Source of the DNA: Pseudomonadales bacterium
GTDB taxonomy: Bacteria; Pseudomonadota; Gammaproteobacteria; Pseudomonadales; Azotimanducaceae
Direction: 5' to 3'
DNA length: 59,687 nucleotides
Assembly: GCA_022827905.1 (NCBI GenBank)
Contig: JAJEIQ010000008.1
Coordinates: 1 to 59,687 of the forward strand
Shown here piece after piece: positions 8,977-17,518 of the stretch. Made by a program: the position numbers and the translations under genes. The notes beneath the pieces are model-generated. The model searched no databases. It was given only the letters and a program-made list of their open reading frames with translations, and was not told the DNA's origin. Each line of letters opens with the position of its first letter. The stretch's first letter is position 1.

Positions 8977-9438
8977 TCAAAACAAGTCCATCTCAAGCCC
9001 CAAGGCCATCGCCAGCCCCAACTCCCGGCAGCCGTTGAGGTGCTCGGCCGTCAATTCGCCCGCAGCGATGATGGGCGCTTGCACCTCCTTGAACGGATAG
9101 CCGTTGGCGATGCGGCGAATGGCGGCCAGCGCCATTGTGCCATCATTGCCGGCGCTGATGAACACGGCGTAGGGCAGGGACAGGATCTTGCCCTCCACCG
9201 GATAGAAGGTGCGGTCGAGAAAGTCCTTCATGCCGCCGGACATGTAGCCGAAGTTTTCCGGGGTGCCGAGCAGCAGCCCGTGCGCCCAAAGCAGGTCATC
9301 CGGTCCTGCGTCCCGGGCACGCAGCAGGCGTGCCTCAACCCCGTCGACGTCCTCGGAGCGAGCGCCGTTCAGGGCCGCTTCCGCCATGCGCCCGGTGTTG
9401 CCGGTTTGGGTGTGGTAAACGATGAGCAGGTGTTTGAC
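8977..9438 (-). CDS. Flavodoxin-like / NAD(P)H-dependent FMN oxidoreductase with unusual start
   Basis: A flavodoxin-fold protein of about 150 residues. The FMN phosphate loop is plain in LLIVYHTQTGNTGRMAEA, and the isoalloxazine-contacting loop is GTPENFGYMSGGMKDFLDR, a pattern of the NADPH-dependent FMN reductase/flavodoxin families. The first ATG in frame (9385-9387) lies after the phosphate loop and would delete it. Upstream the frame is open, but contains no ATG, GTG or TTG; the position where homologs begin (VKHLLIVY) is GTC at 9436-9438, 5 bases after a GAGG, and CTG 9427-9429 is another candidate. The extent given here runs to the GTC; the true start is uncertain. It is 38 bases upstream of the SelW-like gene and likely in one operon, suggesting a joint redox role. 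Confidence 0.75.
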   Translation of the reverse strand, partial: VKHLLIVYHTQTGNTGRMAEAALNGARSEDVDGVEARLLRARDAGPDDLLWAHGLLLGTPENFGYMSGGMKDFLDRTFYPVEGKILSLPYAVFISAGNDGTMALAAIRRIANGYPFKEVQAPIIAAGELTAEHLNGCRELGLAMALGLEMDLF

Positions 9439-9556
9439 TGGAGCCTCGCTGGACGGGATGGCTGGGTCGGCCGGAGTATAGCAACTGCGCCTTCGTGGCG
9501 GCTGCGGCGAAGTCCTTTGCCGAGCGCTAAAATGGCTGGCCGTGTCCAGCAGTTGG

Positions 9557-10798
9557 ATGAATGAAGTCGTGGAACAGCCGGATCAGTTGGTTCAGTTGCC
9601 TGCCGTTCAGGCTGCGGCTGAGCGCATTGCCGGACAGGTTTTGCGCACTCCCTGCGCCCGCTCAGAGACGCTTTCGGCGATGTTGGGCGCGGAGGTCTAC
9701 CTTAAGTTTGAGAACCACCAGTTCACGGCATCCTTCAAGGAGCGCGGCGCCCTGAACTGGCTGCTCGGCCTGCCGGCCGATGCCCGGCAGCGGGGCGTCA
9801 TTGCGGTATCAGCAGGGAACCACGCCCAAGCCGTCGCCTATCACGCGTCCCGCCTCGGCATCCCCGCGGTGATCGTGATGCCCCGGTCCACGCCAAACGC
9901 CAAGGTGGAGCACACCAAGGTGTTCGGCCCGGAAATCCTCCTGGTGGGTGAATCCCTCGATGAGGCCATGGAGCGGACTGGGCAACTGGTGGCGGAGCGC
10001 AACCTGACGCTGGTGCATCCCTTCGATGACGAGCGGGTGATTGCCGGGCAGGGAACGGTGGGCCTCGAACTGCTTGAGCAGGTGGAGGGCCTTGATGCCG
10101 TCCTGGTGCCGGTGGGCGGCGGCGGGCTGATTGGTGGCATGGGCGTTGCGATCAAGGGGCTGGCGCCTTCGGTACGCCTCTATGGGGTACAGATGGAGCG
10201 ATTCAGCGCCGCCCACGACCGTTTTCACGGCCTTGCCGACAACCATTCCCGCCAGCTTGGAACGGTTGCGGAGGGCATTGCCGTCAAGAGCCCCGGCGAA
10301 CGCAGTTGGCCCCTGATTGCCGCCCACGTGGACGGCTTCTTCAAGGTCTCGGAGACTGCCGTCGAGCAAGGCGTCTTCACGCTGCTGGAGGTCGAGAAAA
10401 CAGTGGCCGAAGGCGCCGGAGCCGCCGCCTTGGCGGCCTTGACCGCCAATGCGGCGCGTTTCAAGGGCAAGCGGGTGGCGGTGGTCGTTTCCGGCGGCAA
10501 CATCGACATGATGATTCTCTCCTCCTTACTGCAGCGAGGTTTGGTGCGCGCCAGCCGCTTGGTGCGCTTGGTGATCGAGATTCCCGACCTGCCCGGCGCC
10601 TTGGGAGAACTGACCAGCGCCTTGGGCCGGCTGGACAGCAACATCATTGAAATCGTCCATCAACGGGCGTTCGGAGCCTCGTCGGTGCGCGCCACGGTGG
10701 TGGAGCTGGTGCTGCAGATGCGCGGCGAGGAGCAGAGCGGCCAAGTGCTCGATGCCCTCAAGGCCCAAGGCTATTCGGCGCAGCTCAGAGACCGCTAG
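9557..10798 (+). CDS. ilvA: Threonine ammonia-lyase (PLP-dependent) with ACT-like C-terminus
   Basis: A fold-type II PLP enzyme that deaminates L-threonine to 2-oxobutanoate. The Schiff-base lysine sits in TASFKERGA (about K61), the phosphate-binding glycines in [10 protein letters not shown], and the substrate loop in SAGNHAQ. After the catalytic domain (to about 315) an ACT-like regulatory domain begins at [19 protein letters not shown] and continues to the end, giving 413 residues, the size of the single-ACT class in many proteobacteria (E. coli IlvA has two ACT-like repeats; TdcB has none). ATG 9557 was chosen; GTG 9542 would add five residues. It is divergent from the flavodoxin gene. 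Biosynthetic versus catabolic use cannot be told, so the symbol is provisional. Confidence 0.9.
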   Translation: MNEVVEQPDQLVQLPAVQAAAERIAGQVLRTPCARSETLSAMLGAEVYLKFENHQFTASFKERGALNWLLGLPADARQRGVIAVSAGNHAQAVAYHASRLGIPAVIVMPRSTPNAKVEHTKVFGPEILLVGESLDEAMERTGQLVAERNLTLVHPFDDERVIAGQGTVGLELLEQVEGLDAVLVPVGGGGLIGGMGVAIKGLAPSVRLYGVQMERFSAAHDRFHGLADNHSRQLGTVAEGIAVKSPGERSWPLIAAHVDGFFKVSETAVEQGVFTLLEVEKTVAEGAGAAALAALTANAARFKGKRVAVVVSGGNIDMMILSSLLQRGLVRASRLVRLVIEIPDLPGALGELTSALGRLDSNIIEIVHQRAFGASSVRATVVELVLQMRGEEQSGQVLDALKAQGYSAQLRDR

Positions 10799-10873
10799 TC
10801 AGCCTCGGATGGTGGGTTGGGCGGCGTTCTGCGTTATGATCGACGGCTTGGAGAGCGAGGCGAACAGGCAGGC

Positions 10874-11086
10874 ATGGCGCAATTGAGGCATCCGATCACC
10901 GGCGCGGTTTACAGTGCGCTGGGCGAGGGCACCGTCGAGGTGGACAGCAACGGCTTGAAGGGGATCTTTCGCCATGATGGCGAGCACCTGTCCGGAGAGT
11001 TGCGCTTTGCGGACCCGCACATGCTGCTTTGGTTGGGCGGTCCGCAGTTGCCGGAAGGCGACAACATCCGCCGCAATCGAGGCTGA
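10874..11086 (+). CDS. Small uncharacterised protein upstream of the Rieske oxygenase
   Basis: A 70-residue protein beginning MAQLRHPITGAVYSALGEG and containing a W-L-G-G-P segment near its end (MLLWLGGPQLPEG). It has no signal peptide or membrane segment and no family I can name. The composition is protein-like, and the frame is supported by codon bias (high third-position GC). The gene ends 55 bases before the Rieske oxygenase start and points the same way, so it may share the transcript. The repeated G-x-V and F-R-H-D-G patterns suggest a small beta-rich fold; this is a guess from composition. A role as an accessory or regulatory protein for the oxygenase is possible but not shown. Confidence 0.6.
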   Translation: MAQLRHPITGAVYSALGEGTVEVDSNGLKGIFRHDGEHLSGELRFADPHMLLWLGGPQLPEGDNIRRNRG

Positions 11087-11141
11087 GGCGGCCTGCCCTA
11101 GCCTAGCCCCTCAATCAACCGAAAACAGCGAGGATCAGTTC

Positions 11142-12488
11142 ATGAGTGAAGCCGAAGACCTGCGTTCGGAAGGCATTAGCTACCAGGAGTTGATCAGCCG
11201 GGATGTGGTGTCGCCGCCGGAAACCCTGACCTTGGAGAACGTCTTCCGCTCGCCGTTGGTCTCCGTGCCAGTGACCCGCTACACCAGCCAGGCGTTCCAC
11301 GACCTGGAGATGGAGCGGCTCTGGCCCCGCGTGTGGCAGATGGCTTGCCGGGAGGAGGAGATTCCCGAGGTGGGCGACCACCGGGTCTATGACATCGGCC
11401 GCTACTCGATCATCGTGGTGCGCACCGCGGACGGCATCCGGGCGCACCACAACGTCTGCCGCCACCGGGGCCGGCGCCTTTGCGACCGGGCTGGCCACGC
11501 CGCGAGCTTCATCTGCCCGTTTCACGGCTTTAGCTGGCACCTAGACGGCAGCTTGCGCGGCATCACCTCGGAGTGGGATTTCCCGCAAATCGACCGCAGC
11601 GACTTCACGCTGACGCCGGTGCGTTGCGAGACCTGGGCGGGCTGGGTGTTCATCAACATGGACATGGAAGCCGAGCCGCTGGCGGACTTCATGGGCGACC
11701 TGCCGGCCCATTTCGCCGTCTGGCGCCCAGAGGAGCGCTACATTGAAGCGCACGTGGCCAAGGTGATGCGCTGCAATTGGAAGCTCTGCCAGGAGGCTTT
11801 CATGGAGGCCTTCCACGTCATCCACACCCATCCGCAGATACTCGCCGCAATCGGCGACGAGAACTCCCAGTACGACGCCTGGGGCAATTTCTCCCGCGCC
11901 ATCACCCCGAACGGCACGCCAAGCCCTCATCTGCGCTACGAGCCGAGTGAACAGGAGATGTTCGAGTCGGTGATGATGCGCAATCTCGATGATCCCCCGG
12001 CACCGAAAGTGCCGCCGGGCACCACCGCCCGGGCCATGATGGCGGCGGGTTCGCGGGCGGCCCTTAAGCCCTTGGTGGGGGACGACGTGGTCATTTCCGA
12101 CGCCTGCGTCTCCGACAGCATCTACTACACGCTATTCCCCAACTTCCATCCGTGGGGCGGCTACAACCGCATCGTCTATCGCTTCCGTCCCTACGAGAAC
12201 CGCTGCGATCTGTCGCTGATGGAGTGCTACTACCTCAGCCCCTTCGCCGACGAGCGGCCCGACCCCGCGCCCATGCGCTTGTTGGACGCGGACGAGCCTT
12301 GGACCAACGCACCCGAGCTTGGCCTGCTGGCGAAGGTCTTCATGCAGGACACCTTCAATCTGCCGCAAGTGCAGAAGGGGCTGGAGGCCGCCCAGTACGA
12401 TGAGGTGGTGCTGGCCAACTACCAGGAGACCAAGCTGCGACATTTTCACACGCTGCTCAATGAGTGGTTGGGACGGGAAGCCCAATGA
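11142..12488 (+). CDS. Rieske non-heme iron oxygenase, alpha subunit
   Basis: A 448-residue aromatic-ring-hydroxylating-type oxygenase. The [2Fe-2S] Rieske ligands are C106-x-H108 and C125-x-x-H128 within NVCRHRGRRLCDRAGH and ICPFHGFSWHLDG. The catalytic domain carries the mononuclear iron region QEAFMEAFHVIHTHPQ, in which the two histidines of the usual H-x4-H motif are evident. The ATG at 11142 follows a GAGG about 8 bases upstream. Its stop overlaps the P450 start by 4 bases (ATGA), so both oxygenases are translationally coupled. No beta subunit, ferredoxin or reductase gene is adjacent, so electron supply must come from elsewhere. Substrate unknown; the neighbourhood suggests breakdown of an aromatic, terpenoid or similar compound. 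Confidence 0.92.
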   Translation: MSEAEDLRSEGISYQELISRDVVSPPETLTLENVFRSPLVSVPVTRYTSQAFHDLEMERLWPRVWQMACREEEIPEVGDHRVYDIGRYSIIVVRTADGIRAHHNVCRHRGRRLCDRAGHAASFICPFHGFSWHLDGSLRGITSEWDFPQIDRSDFTLTPVRCETWAGWVFINMDMEAEPLADFMGDLPAHFAVWRPEERYIEAHVAKVMRCNWKLCQEAFMEAFHVIHTHPQILAAIGDENSQYDAWGNFSRAITPNGTPSPHLRYEPSEQEMFESVMMRNLDDPPAPKVPPGTTARAMMAAGSRAALKPLVGDDVVISDACVSDSIYYTLFPNFHPWGGYNRIVYRFRPYENRCDLSLMECYYLSPFADERPDPAPMRLLDADEPWTNAPELGLLAKVFMQDTFNLPQVQKGLEAAQYDEVVLANYQETKLRHFHTLLNEWLGREAQ

Positions 12489-13786
12489 GCGAAGCCGCCC
12501 CCGAAGTGTCGCTGTTCGACCACGACACGCTGATCGACCCCTACGCCGCCTACAAGACCCTGCGCGACCGTGCGCCGGTGCAGTTTGAGCCCGCCTTTGG
12601 CGCTTACGTGGTCACCCGCTACGATCTGGTGCGGCAGGCGATACGCGACACAGCCACCTATTCCAGCGAGTTCGGCGACTTCCTGAACGCGGCCGGCAAA
12701 ATCCTGTTCGCGCAGGCACCGGAGGACGTGCAGCAGAAGGTGATGGAACTCAATGATCAGATGATCGACATTCCGCCGACCATGCTGACCCTCGATGAGC
12801 CGGAGCACACCAAGTACCGGTCGTTGGTGGCAAAGCTGTTCATCGGCTCCGAAGTGCGCAAGAGCGAGCCCACCGTCCAGCAGGTGGTCGAACGGAACAT
12901 TGAGGGCTTGGCGGCCGCCCCGGAGGACGATGGGGAGCTGGCGGCCGACTTCATTTCCGCCTTCGCCTTTCCGGTGCCGCTGAAGATCATCGCCGACCGC
13001 CTCGGAATCCCCGAGGAGGACCGAGCCTTTTTTGACGAAGCCGCCACATCAGCGGCTTCGGCGCTCAAGCTCTCCCCCTTGGCGCCCGATCAGATGGTGC
13101 ATCGGGCGCAGCTTGCGCTCGACCTGCAGAAGTTGCTGGTCTCGCTGGTCGAGGCGCGGCGGCGGGAGCCGGCCGAGGACATGATTACCATCCTTGCCAA
13201 CAGCCACCTTGAGGATGAGGACCGGCTGCTGACCCACGGCGAGGCGTTGAGCGTGCTCAACCAGTTTCTGGTGGCGGGCCATGAGACCACCTCCAGCGCC
13301 TTTGGCTGGGGGATGCTGCTGCTGTGCCGCAATCCGGGCTTGCAAGAGAGCATTCGCGGCGATGCGGCGCGCATTCGCACCTTCGTGGAGGAGGCACTGC
13401 GCATGGAGGCGCCGGTGCAGGGCCTGCCGCGGCTGGTCACCCAGGACACCGAACTCGGCGGCGTGCCTTTGCAGGCGGGCAGCCTCATCATGCTCCGCTT
13501 CGGCGCCGCCAACCGCGACGAACGGCAGTTCGAGGATCCGGACCAAGTGCGCATCGACCGCAAGAAGGCCGGAATGCAGCTTGCCTTCGGCTCCGGGGTG
13601 CACCACTGCATCGGCGCGCCCTTGGCTCGGCAGGAATTGAACTTGGGATTTGCGGCGTTACTGGAGCGCTTTGAGGACTTTCGCCTTGCCGACGGCGCAG
13701 ACCCGGAAGCGGAGCCGAGCTTCATTCTGCGCAATCTGCCGACCTTGCCGATTTGCTATCGGCTGCGGCGGGCATCTTCAACCTAA
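12485..13786 (+). CDS. Cytochrome P450
   Basis: A soluble bacterial class I P450 of 433 residues. The heme-thiolate cysteine is C375 in FGSGVHHCIGAPLAR, the oxygen-activating I-helix motif is AGHETTS (264-270), and the K-helix ExxR is in EEALRMEAP (E-E-A-L-R). The N-terminus has no membrane anchor. Translation probably couples to the Rieske gene through the ATGA overlap, and the next gene follows 17 bases later. As with the Rieske enzyme there is no ferredoxin or ferredoxin reductase nearby. The tandem of a Rieske oxygenase and a P450 in one transcript points to two consecutive oxidations of the same substrate (inference). It resembles the CYP families that act on terpenes, fatty acids or aromatics, but no subfamily is assigned. 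Confidence 0.94.
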   Translation: MSEAAPEVSLFDHDTLIDPYAAYKTLRDRAPVQFEPAFGAYVVTRYDLVRQAIRDTATYSSEFGDFLNAAGKILFAQAPEDVQQKVMELNDQMIDIPPTMLTLDEPEHTKYRSLVAKLFIGSEVRKSEPTVQQVVERNIEGLAAAPEDDGELAADFISAFAFPVPLKIIADRLGIPEEDRAFFDEAATSAASALKLSPLAPDQMVHRAQLALDLQKLLVSLVEARRREPAEDMITILANSHLEDEDRLLTHGEALSVLNQFLVAGHETTSSAFGWGMLLLCRNPGLQESIRGDAARIRTFVEEALRMEAPVQGLPRLVTQDTELGGVPLQAGSLIMLRFGAANRDERQFEDPDQVRIDRKKAGMQLAFGSGVHHCIGAPLARQELNLGFAALLERFEDFRLADGADPEAEPSFILRNLPTLPICYRLRRASST

Positions 13787-13803
13787 CTTTGAGAGCAGGG
13801 CGA

Positions 13804-14358
13804 ATGCGTTTGGACCAACCGCGAGTCGAACCCCTTGACGCGGCCCAGCAGAGCGGCGAGGCCCGGGAAATCATGGCTTCACTGCGGGAGAATCTGCGCG
13901 ATTTCAACATCATGCGCACCTTGGCCAATCATCCGGACCTGATGCGCCGATGGATGGTGTTCGCCAACCACATCCTCGGCAAGTCCACGCTGCCGGTTCG
14001 GGAACGTGAACTGCTGATACTGCGCATCGGCTATCTGTGCCAATCGGGTTATGAGTGGGGCCAGCATGTGCTCATCGCCCGGGAAGCGGGCATGACGGAC
14101 GGGGAAATCCGCGCTTGCCAAACCGGTTCGGCGACGCCCGGCCTAGCGGACCTCGACCGGCTGCTGTTCCAAGCCACCGAGGAGTTGCATGAGGACGCCC
14201 ACGTCAGCAATGCGACCTGGGCGGGCTTAGGCCAGCACCTGAACACCCAGCAGTTGATGGACGTGGTGTTCACCGTCGGCCAGTACAACCTGGTCTCGAT
14301 GGCCCTCAATTCCTTCGGCGTGCAACCCGACGAGGGCCTACCAGGCTGGGATATCTGA
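13804..14358 (+). CDS. Carboxymuconolactone decarboxylase (AhpD-like) family protein
   Basis: A 184-residue all-helical protein of the CMD/AhpD superfamily. The core motif is RERELLILRIGYLCQSGYEWGQHVLIAREAG, about residues 62-92, with the conserved E-x-x-x-H (EWGQH) after the cysteine. AhpD-type disulfide reductases carry C-x-x-C here; this protein has only one cysteine, as in the CMD-like enzymes and many related proteins of unknown activity. A third block, MDVVFTVGQYNLVSMALN, matches the family C-terminus. It is the last gene of the Rieske-P450 run, 17 bases after the P450, and may act on a lactone or similar ring-opened intermediate. The reaction itself is not predictable from the sequence. 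Confidence 0.85.
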   Translation: MRLDQPRVEPLDAAQQSGEAREIMASLRENLRDFNIMRTLANHPDLMRRWMVFANHILGKSTLPVRERELLILRIGYLCQSGYEWGQHVLIAREAGMTDGEIRACQTGSATPGLADLDRLLFQATEELHEDAHVSNATWAGLGQHLNTQQLMDVVFTVGQYNLVSMALNSFGVQPDEGLPGWDI

Positions 14359-14407
14359 ACGTCGAACGCACCCATTCGTGCAACTGCACCGCCTATTGTC
14401 ACTATCC

Positions 14408-14455
14408 GTAACGAAACTGTTGACCTTGGCGTCAACTTCCACGACTATTCGTTAC
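14408..14455. repeat. Nested inverted repeats in the gap after the CMD-like gene
   Basis: Outer arms GTAACGAA (14408-14415) and TTCGTTAC (14448-14455) enclose inner arms GTTGAC (14419-14424) and GTCAAC (14431-14436). The inner pair could form a hairpin with a six-base loop, and a run of six T follows about 14 bases after the outer arm. It may be a transcription terminator for the Rieske operon or a protein-binding palindrome for the downstream gene. The rest of the roughly 200-base gap (14359-14561) holds nothing else recognised. Confidence 0.4.
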
Positions 14456-14561
14456 TCAAGCGCCCGTTTTTTGCGTAAGTGGCCACGCAACCCACTGTGC
14501 ATCAAGCAACCAACCACCATAGCTGCAAGCGAAACAAGGAAGCGGATGGGACGATGAAACG

Positions 14562-14960
14562 ATGAAATGCCTCAACGGAGCAATCGGCGGCGGCTTGGTC
14601 CTGTTGGCCCTGCTGCACCTTGGTGTGCCGGCCCGCCCCTATATGCTGATCGGCATGTACTGCTGCGGTGCGGCGCTCGCTCTCATCACCTTGGTGCCAG
14701 GGGTTGGCCAGTGGTCAGCCCGCATACTGGCCGTTTGCGCCACCGCCTGCATGCTGTTCTTCTTCGCCGGATTCTTCCACATGGCCCCCCGCCTTGGCGA
14801 GGAGTGGTACGCCGTCCATCTCTCCGCGTTAGGGCAGCTCATAGCCGCTTTCGCCATGCTCCCCGTGCTATCCGAATACAGCTGCCTGATGAAGGCGGAC
14901 TGCGTGGAGGCCCGCAAAGCGAGAGGGTTCTTCTCGGTCCCGGAGCGGCTTCGGTTCTAG
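14562..14960 (+). CDS. Small integral membrane protein of unknown function
   Basis: A 132-residue protein with about four hydrophobic segments: residues 6-24 (AIGGGLVLLALLHLGVPA), 27-47, 52-72 (ARILAVCATACMLFFFAGFF) and 86-102 (HLSALGQLIAAFAMLPVL), ending in a charged cytoplasmic tail with K, R and E. No family is recognised. Five cysteines are present, three within or next to membrane segments. It lies alone, about 200 bases after the CMD-like gene and converging on the TauD-like gene with 4 bases between the stops. ATG 14562 was chosen because the two earlier ATGs (14547 and 14556) are followed by in-frame stops within four codons. The protein is probably real, judging by the alternation of hydrophobic and polar residues, but may be lineage-specific. 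Confidence 0.6.
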   Translation: MKCLNGAIGGGLVLLALLHLGVPARPYMLIGMYCCGAALALITLVPGVGQWSARILAVCATACMLFFFAGFFHMAPRLGEEWYAVHLSALGQLIAAFAMLPVLSEYSCLMKADCVEARKARGFFSVPERLRF

Positions 14961-14964
14961 ACGC

Positions 14965-15816
14965 CTAGAAGGGCGCATCCCCAACGATCGTCACCCGCTC
15001 CATGTAGCGCTCCTCGGGCCAGTAGTCGGCGGCGGCGTAGTGCTGCACGGCGCGATTGTCCCAGAACGCCAGTGAATCGGGCCGCCAGCGAAAGCGGCAC
15101 TGCACTTCCGGGCGCCATGCCGTTTGGAAAAGGGTTTTCAGCAAGGCGCGGCCTTCGCCCTTGGGCATCCCGTCGATGGCGCGGGTGAAGGCGCGGTTGA
15201 CGTAGAGGGATTTGCGGCCGCTCACCGGATGGGTCCTCACCACCGGGTGGCGCATGGGGGGGAACTCCTCGCGCTTGGCCTGCACTTCGGCATCGGAGGC
15301 GCCTCGGGCCTTCATGCCGGCCAGGAAGTTCTCGTTGTCGTGGACCGCGATGAGCCCCTCAAGGCGCTCCTTCATTCCCTCGTCCAAGCTGTCGTAGGCC
15401 GCTTCCATGTTGGCGAACAGGGTGTCGCCGCCCACTGCCGGCACCTTGCGCGCCCGTAATATGGAGCCCAGTGAGGGTTCCTTGCGCCAAGTGACGTCGG
15501 AGTGCCAGACGTTGATGTAGGGCGGGTGCTCGCGGTCGTTGTGCAGCACCAGGACTTCGGGATGATCTGGATGTTGGGGGCTGAAGGGGTGAACCTCCAG
15601 TTCGCCGAAGCGCTGGGCAAAGGCGATGTGCTGCTCAACTGAAATGGCCTGTTCGCGGAAGAACAGCACTTTGTGCTCAACAAGCTGTTCCGAGAGCCAA
15701 GCGATGGTGCCGTCGCCCAACGGCTCGGCCAAGTCGATGCCGGCCACCTCTGCGCCGACGGTCGGCGTCAAGGGATGGACTTCCAAAGGCTGCTCAACGA
15801 GCGCTGGTTCTGCCAT
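14965..15816 (-). CDS. TauD/TfdA-family 2-oxoglutarate/Fe(II) dioxygenase
   Basis: A 283-residue non-heme iron dioxygenase that couples oxidation of a substrate to decarboxylation of 2-oxoglutarate. The iron facial triad is H-x-D in VWHSDVTW plus the distal histidine in WDNRAVQHYAAADY; the arginine that binds the 2-oxoglutarate carboxylate follows in the ERYMER region. The N-terminal block (LTPTVGAEVAGIDLAEPL) is the family hallmark. ATG 15816 is preceded by AAGGAG with 9-10 bases spacing, better than TTG 15822. Family members attack taurine, phenoxyacids, alkyl sulfates, alpha-hydroxy acids or carnitine precursors, so the name does not fix the substrate. It lies next to a GMC oxidoreductase in the same direction, 44 bases downstream, probably in one operon. 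Confidence 0.92.
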   Translation of the reverse strand: MAEPALVEQPLEVHPLTPTVGAEVAGIDLAEPLGDGTIAWLSEQLVEHKVLFFREQAISVEQHIAFAQRFGELEVHPFSPQHPDHPEVLVLHNDREHPPYINVWHSDVTWRKEPSLGSILRARKVPAVGGDTLFANMEAAYDSLDEGMKERLEGLIAVHDNENFLAGMKARGASDAEVQAKREEFPPMRHPVVRTHPVSGRKSLYVNRAFTRAIDGMPKGEGRALLKTLFQTAWRPEVQCRFRWRPDSLAFWDNRAVQHYAAADYWPEERYMERVTIVGDAPF

Positions 15817-15860
15817 TCGCAATCACTCCTTGGCTCTGCCAAGTTATGCAGAATAGCGGA

Positions 15861-17453
15861 TTAAGCGGTGCGTTCAAGGATGAACTGAGCACCCTTTTCG
15901 GCAATCATCACCGTCGGCGCGTTAGTGTTGCCAGAGGTGATGCGCGGCATGATGGAGGCGTCGATCACCCTTAGGTTCTCGATGCCGTGCACGCGCAGGC
16001 GGTCATCAACCACAACCATGGGGCCGCGACCCATCTTGCAGGTGCCGACGGGGTGGAAGATGGTGGTGCCCAGCGCGGCGGCGGCTTGGCTGAGCGCTTC
16101 GTCGGTGGTGAGTTCCGCGCCGGGCTTCCACTCCCGGGGTTCAAAGGGTGTCAGCGCCGGGGCGGCCATGATGCGCCGGGTGAAGCGCAGCCCGGCCACC
16201 GCCACTTGGCGGTCTTCCTCGGTGGACAGGTAGTTCAGGGTGATGGCGGGCGCCGCAGCCGGATCGGCGCTCTTGATGCGGACATGGCCGCGGCTTGAGG
16301 GGCGCAAGTTGCACACCGACGGCGTGATGGCGTCAAAGCGATGCAGGGGTTCGCCGAACTTGTCCAGCGAGAGCGGCTGAACGTGCCATTCGATGTTGGC
16401 GAACGGCTGCTCCGGGTCACTCTTGGCGAAGGCGCCGAGCTGCGATGGGGGCATGGTCAGAGGGCCGGTGCGGCGCAAGGCGTACTCCAGGGCCATGGCC
16501 GCCTTGCCGGCGAGCGTGCGGGCGCGGCGATTGAGGGTGCGGGTGTGGCTGACCTTGTAGATGCTGCGCACCTGCAGGTGGTCCTGCAGATTCTCGCCGA
16601 CGCCGGGCAAATCGTGGACGACCGGCACGCCGCGTTCGCGAAGCCGTTCGCCGGGGCCGATTCCGGAGAGCTGAAGAATCTGCGGCGAACCGATGGAGCC
16701 GGCGGCTAGCACCACCTCCCGGCGGGCCTTGATCTCCAGCCTGCCCGTGTCGCTGCGCACTGTCACGCCGCAGGCCTTGTGTCCTTCGAGCCGCAGCCCC
16801 TCAACCAGCGCGTCGGTCATCACCTCAAGGTTGGAGCGGCTTTGCGCCGGCCGCAGAAAGGCCTTGGTGGCGCTGAAGCGCCGGCCCCGGCGCTGATTGA
16901 CCTGAAAGTAGGCGGCGCCGAAGTTGTCGCCCCGGTTGAACTCGTCGATCGGGGGGATGCCGCATTCGGCGGCGGCGGCCCGCCAGGCATCTAGGATTTC
17001 CCAGCTCACGCGCCGCTCCTCAACCCGCAGTTCGCCGCCCGCTCCGTGGAACTCGTCGGCGCCATGCTGGTAATCCTCGGAGCGCTTGAACACCGGCAGC
17101 ACCTCTTCCCAGGACCAGCCGCGATTGCCGAGTTGCGCCCAATGGTCGTAGTCGCTGCGCTGGCCGCGCATGTAGATCATGGCATTGATGGAGGAGCAGC
17201 CGCCGAGCACTTTGCCGCGGGCATAGCCGATGCGGCGCCCGTCGAGACCGGGCTCCGGCTCGGTTTCATAGCACCAGTCGGTGCGCGGATTGCCGATGGT
17301 GTACAGGTAACCGACAGGTATGTCGATCCAGAAGTAGTCGTCCTTGCCGCCCGCCTCAATGAGCATTACGCTGGCGTCCTTGTCCGCCGAGAGGCGGTTG
17401 GCGAGCACGCAACCTGCCGTGCCGGCGCCGACAACGATGTAATCGAACTCCAT
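15861..17453 (-). CDS. GMC-family FAD-dependent oxidoreductase (choline/alcohol dehydrogenase-like)
   Basis: A 530-residue flavoenzyme of the glucose-methanol-choline family. The FAD-binding GxGxxG is at the very N-terminus (FDYIVVGAGTAGCVLANRL), followed by the signature 1 region (YARGKVLGGCSSINAMIYMRGQ), signature 2 (AAGSIGSPQILQLSGIG), and the active-site region HPVGTCKMG with the catalytic His, then the last FAD motif NLRVIDASIMPRITSGNTNAPTVMI. Members oxidise alcohols to aldehydes. The related BetA and alkane-alcohol dehydrogenases have the same length. The start ATG at 17453 is unambiguous. It precedes the TauD-like dioxygenase on the minus strand and diverges from the FAD oxidase at 17519. 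Confidence 0.94.
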   Translation of the reverse strand: MEFDYIVVGAGTAGCVLANRLSADKDASVMLIEAGGKDDYFWIDIPVGYLYTIGNPRTDWCYETEPEPGLDGRRIGYARGKVLGGCSSINAMIYMRGQRSDYDHWAQLGNRGWSWEEVLPVFKRSEDYQHGADEFHGAGGELRVEERRVSWEILDAWRAAAAECGIPPIDEFNRGDNFGAAYFQVNQRRGRRFSATKAFLRPAQSRSNLEVMTDALVEGLRLEGHKACGVTVRSDTGRLEIKARREVVLAAGSIGSPQILQLSGIGPGERLRERGVPVVHDLPGVGENLQDHLQVRSIYKVSHTRTLNRRARTLAGKAAMALEYALRRTGPLTMPPSQLGAFAKSDPEQPFANIEWHVQPLSLDKFGEPLHRFDAITPSVCNLRPSSRGHVRIKSADPAAAPAITLNYLSTEEDRQVAVAGLRFTRRIMAAPALTPFEPREWKPGAELTTDEALSQAAAALGTTIFHPVGTCKMGRGPMVVVDDRLRVHGIENLRVIDASIMPRITSGNTNAPTVMIAEKGAQFILERTA

Positions 17454-17518
17454 GAACGGCGGGTTGTAAACTGAACGGCAGGCGAATGCAACGCGGCCTT
17501 AAGCCCGGAGGCAGCCAG

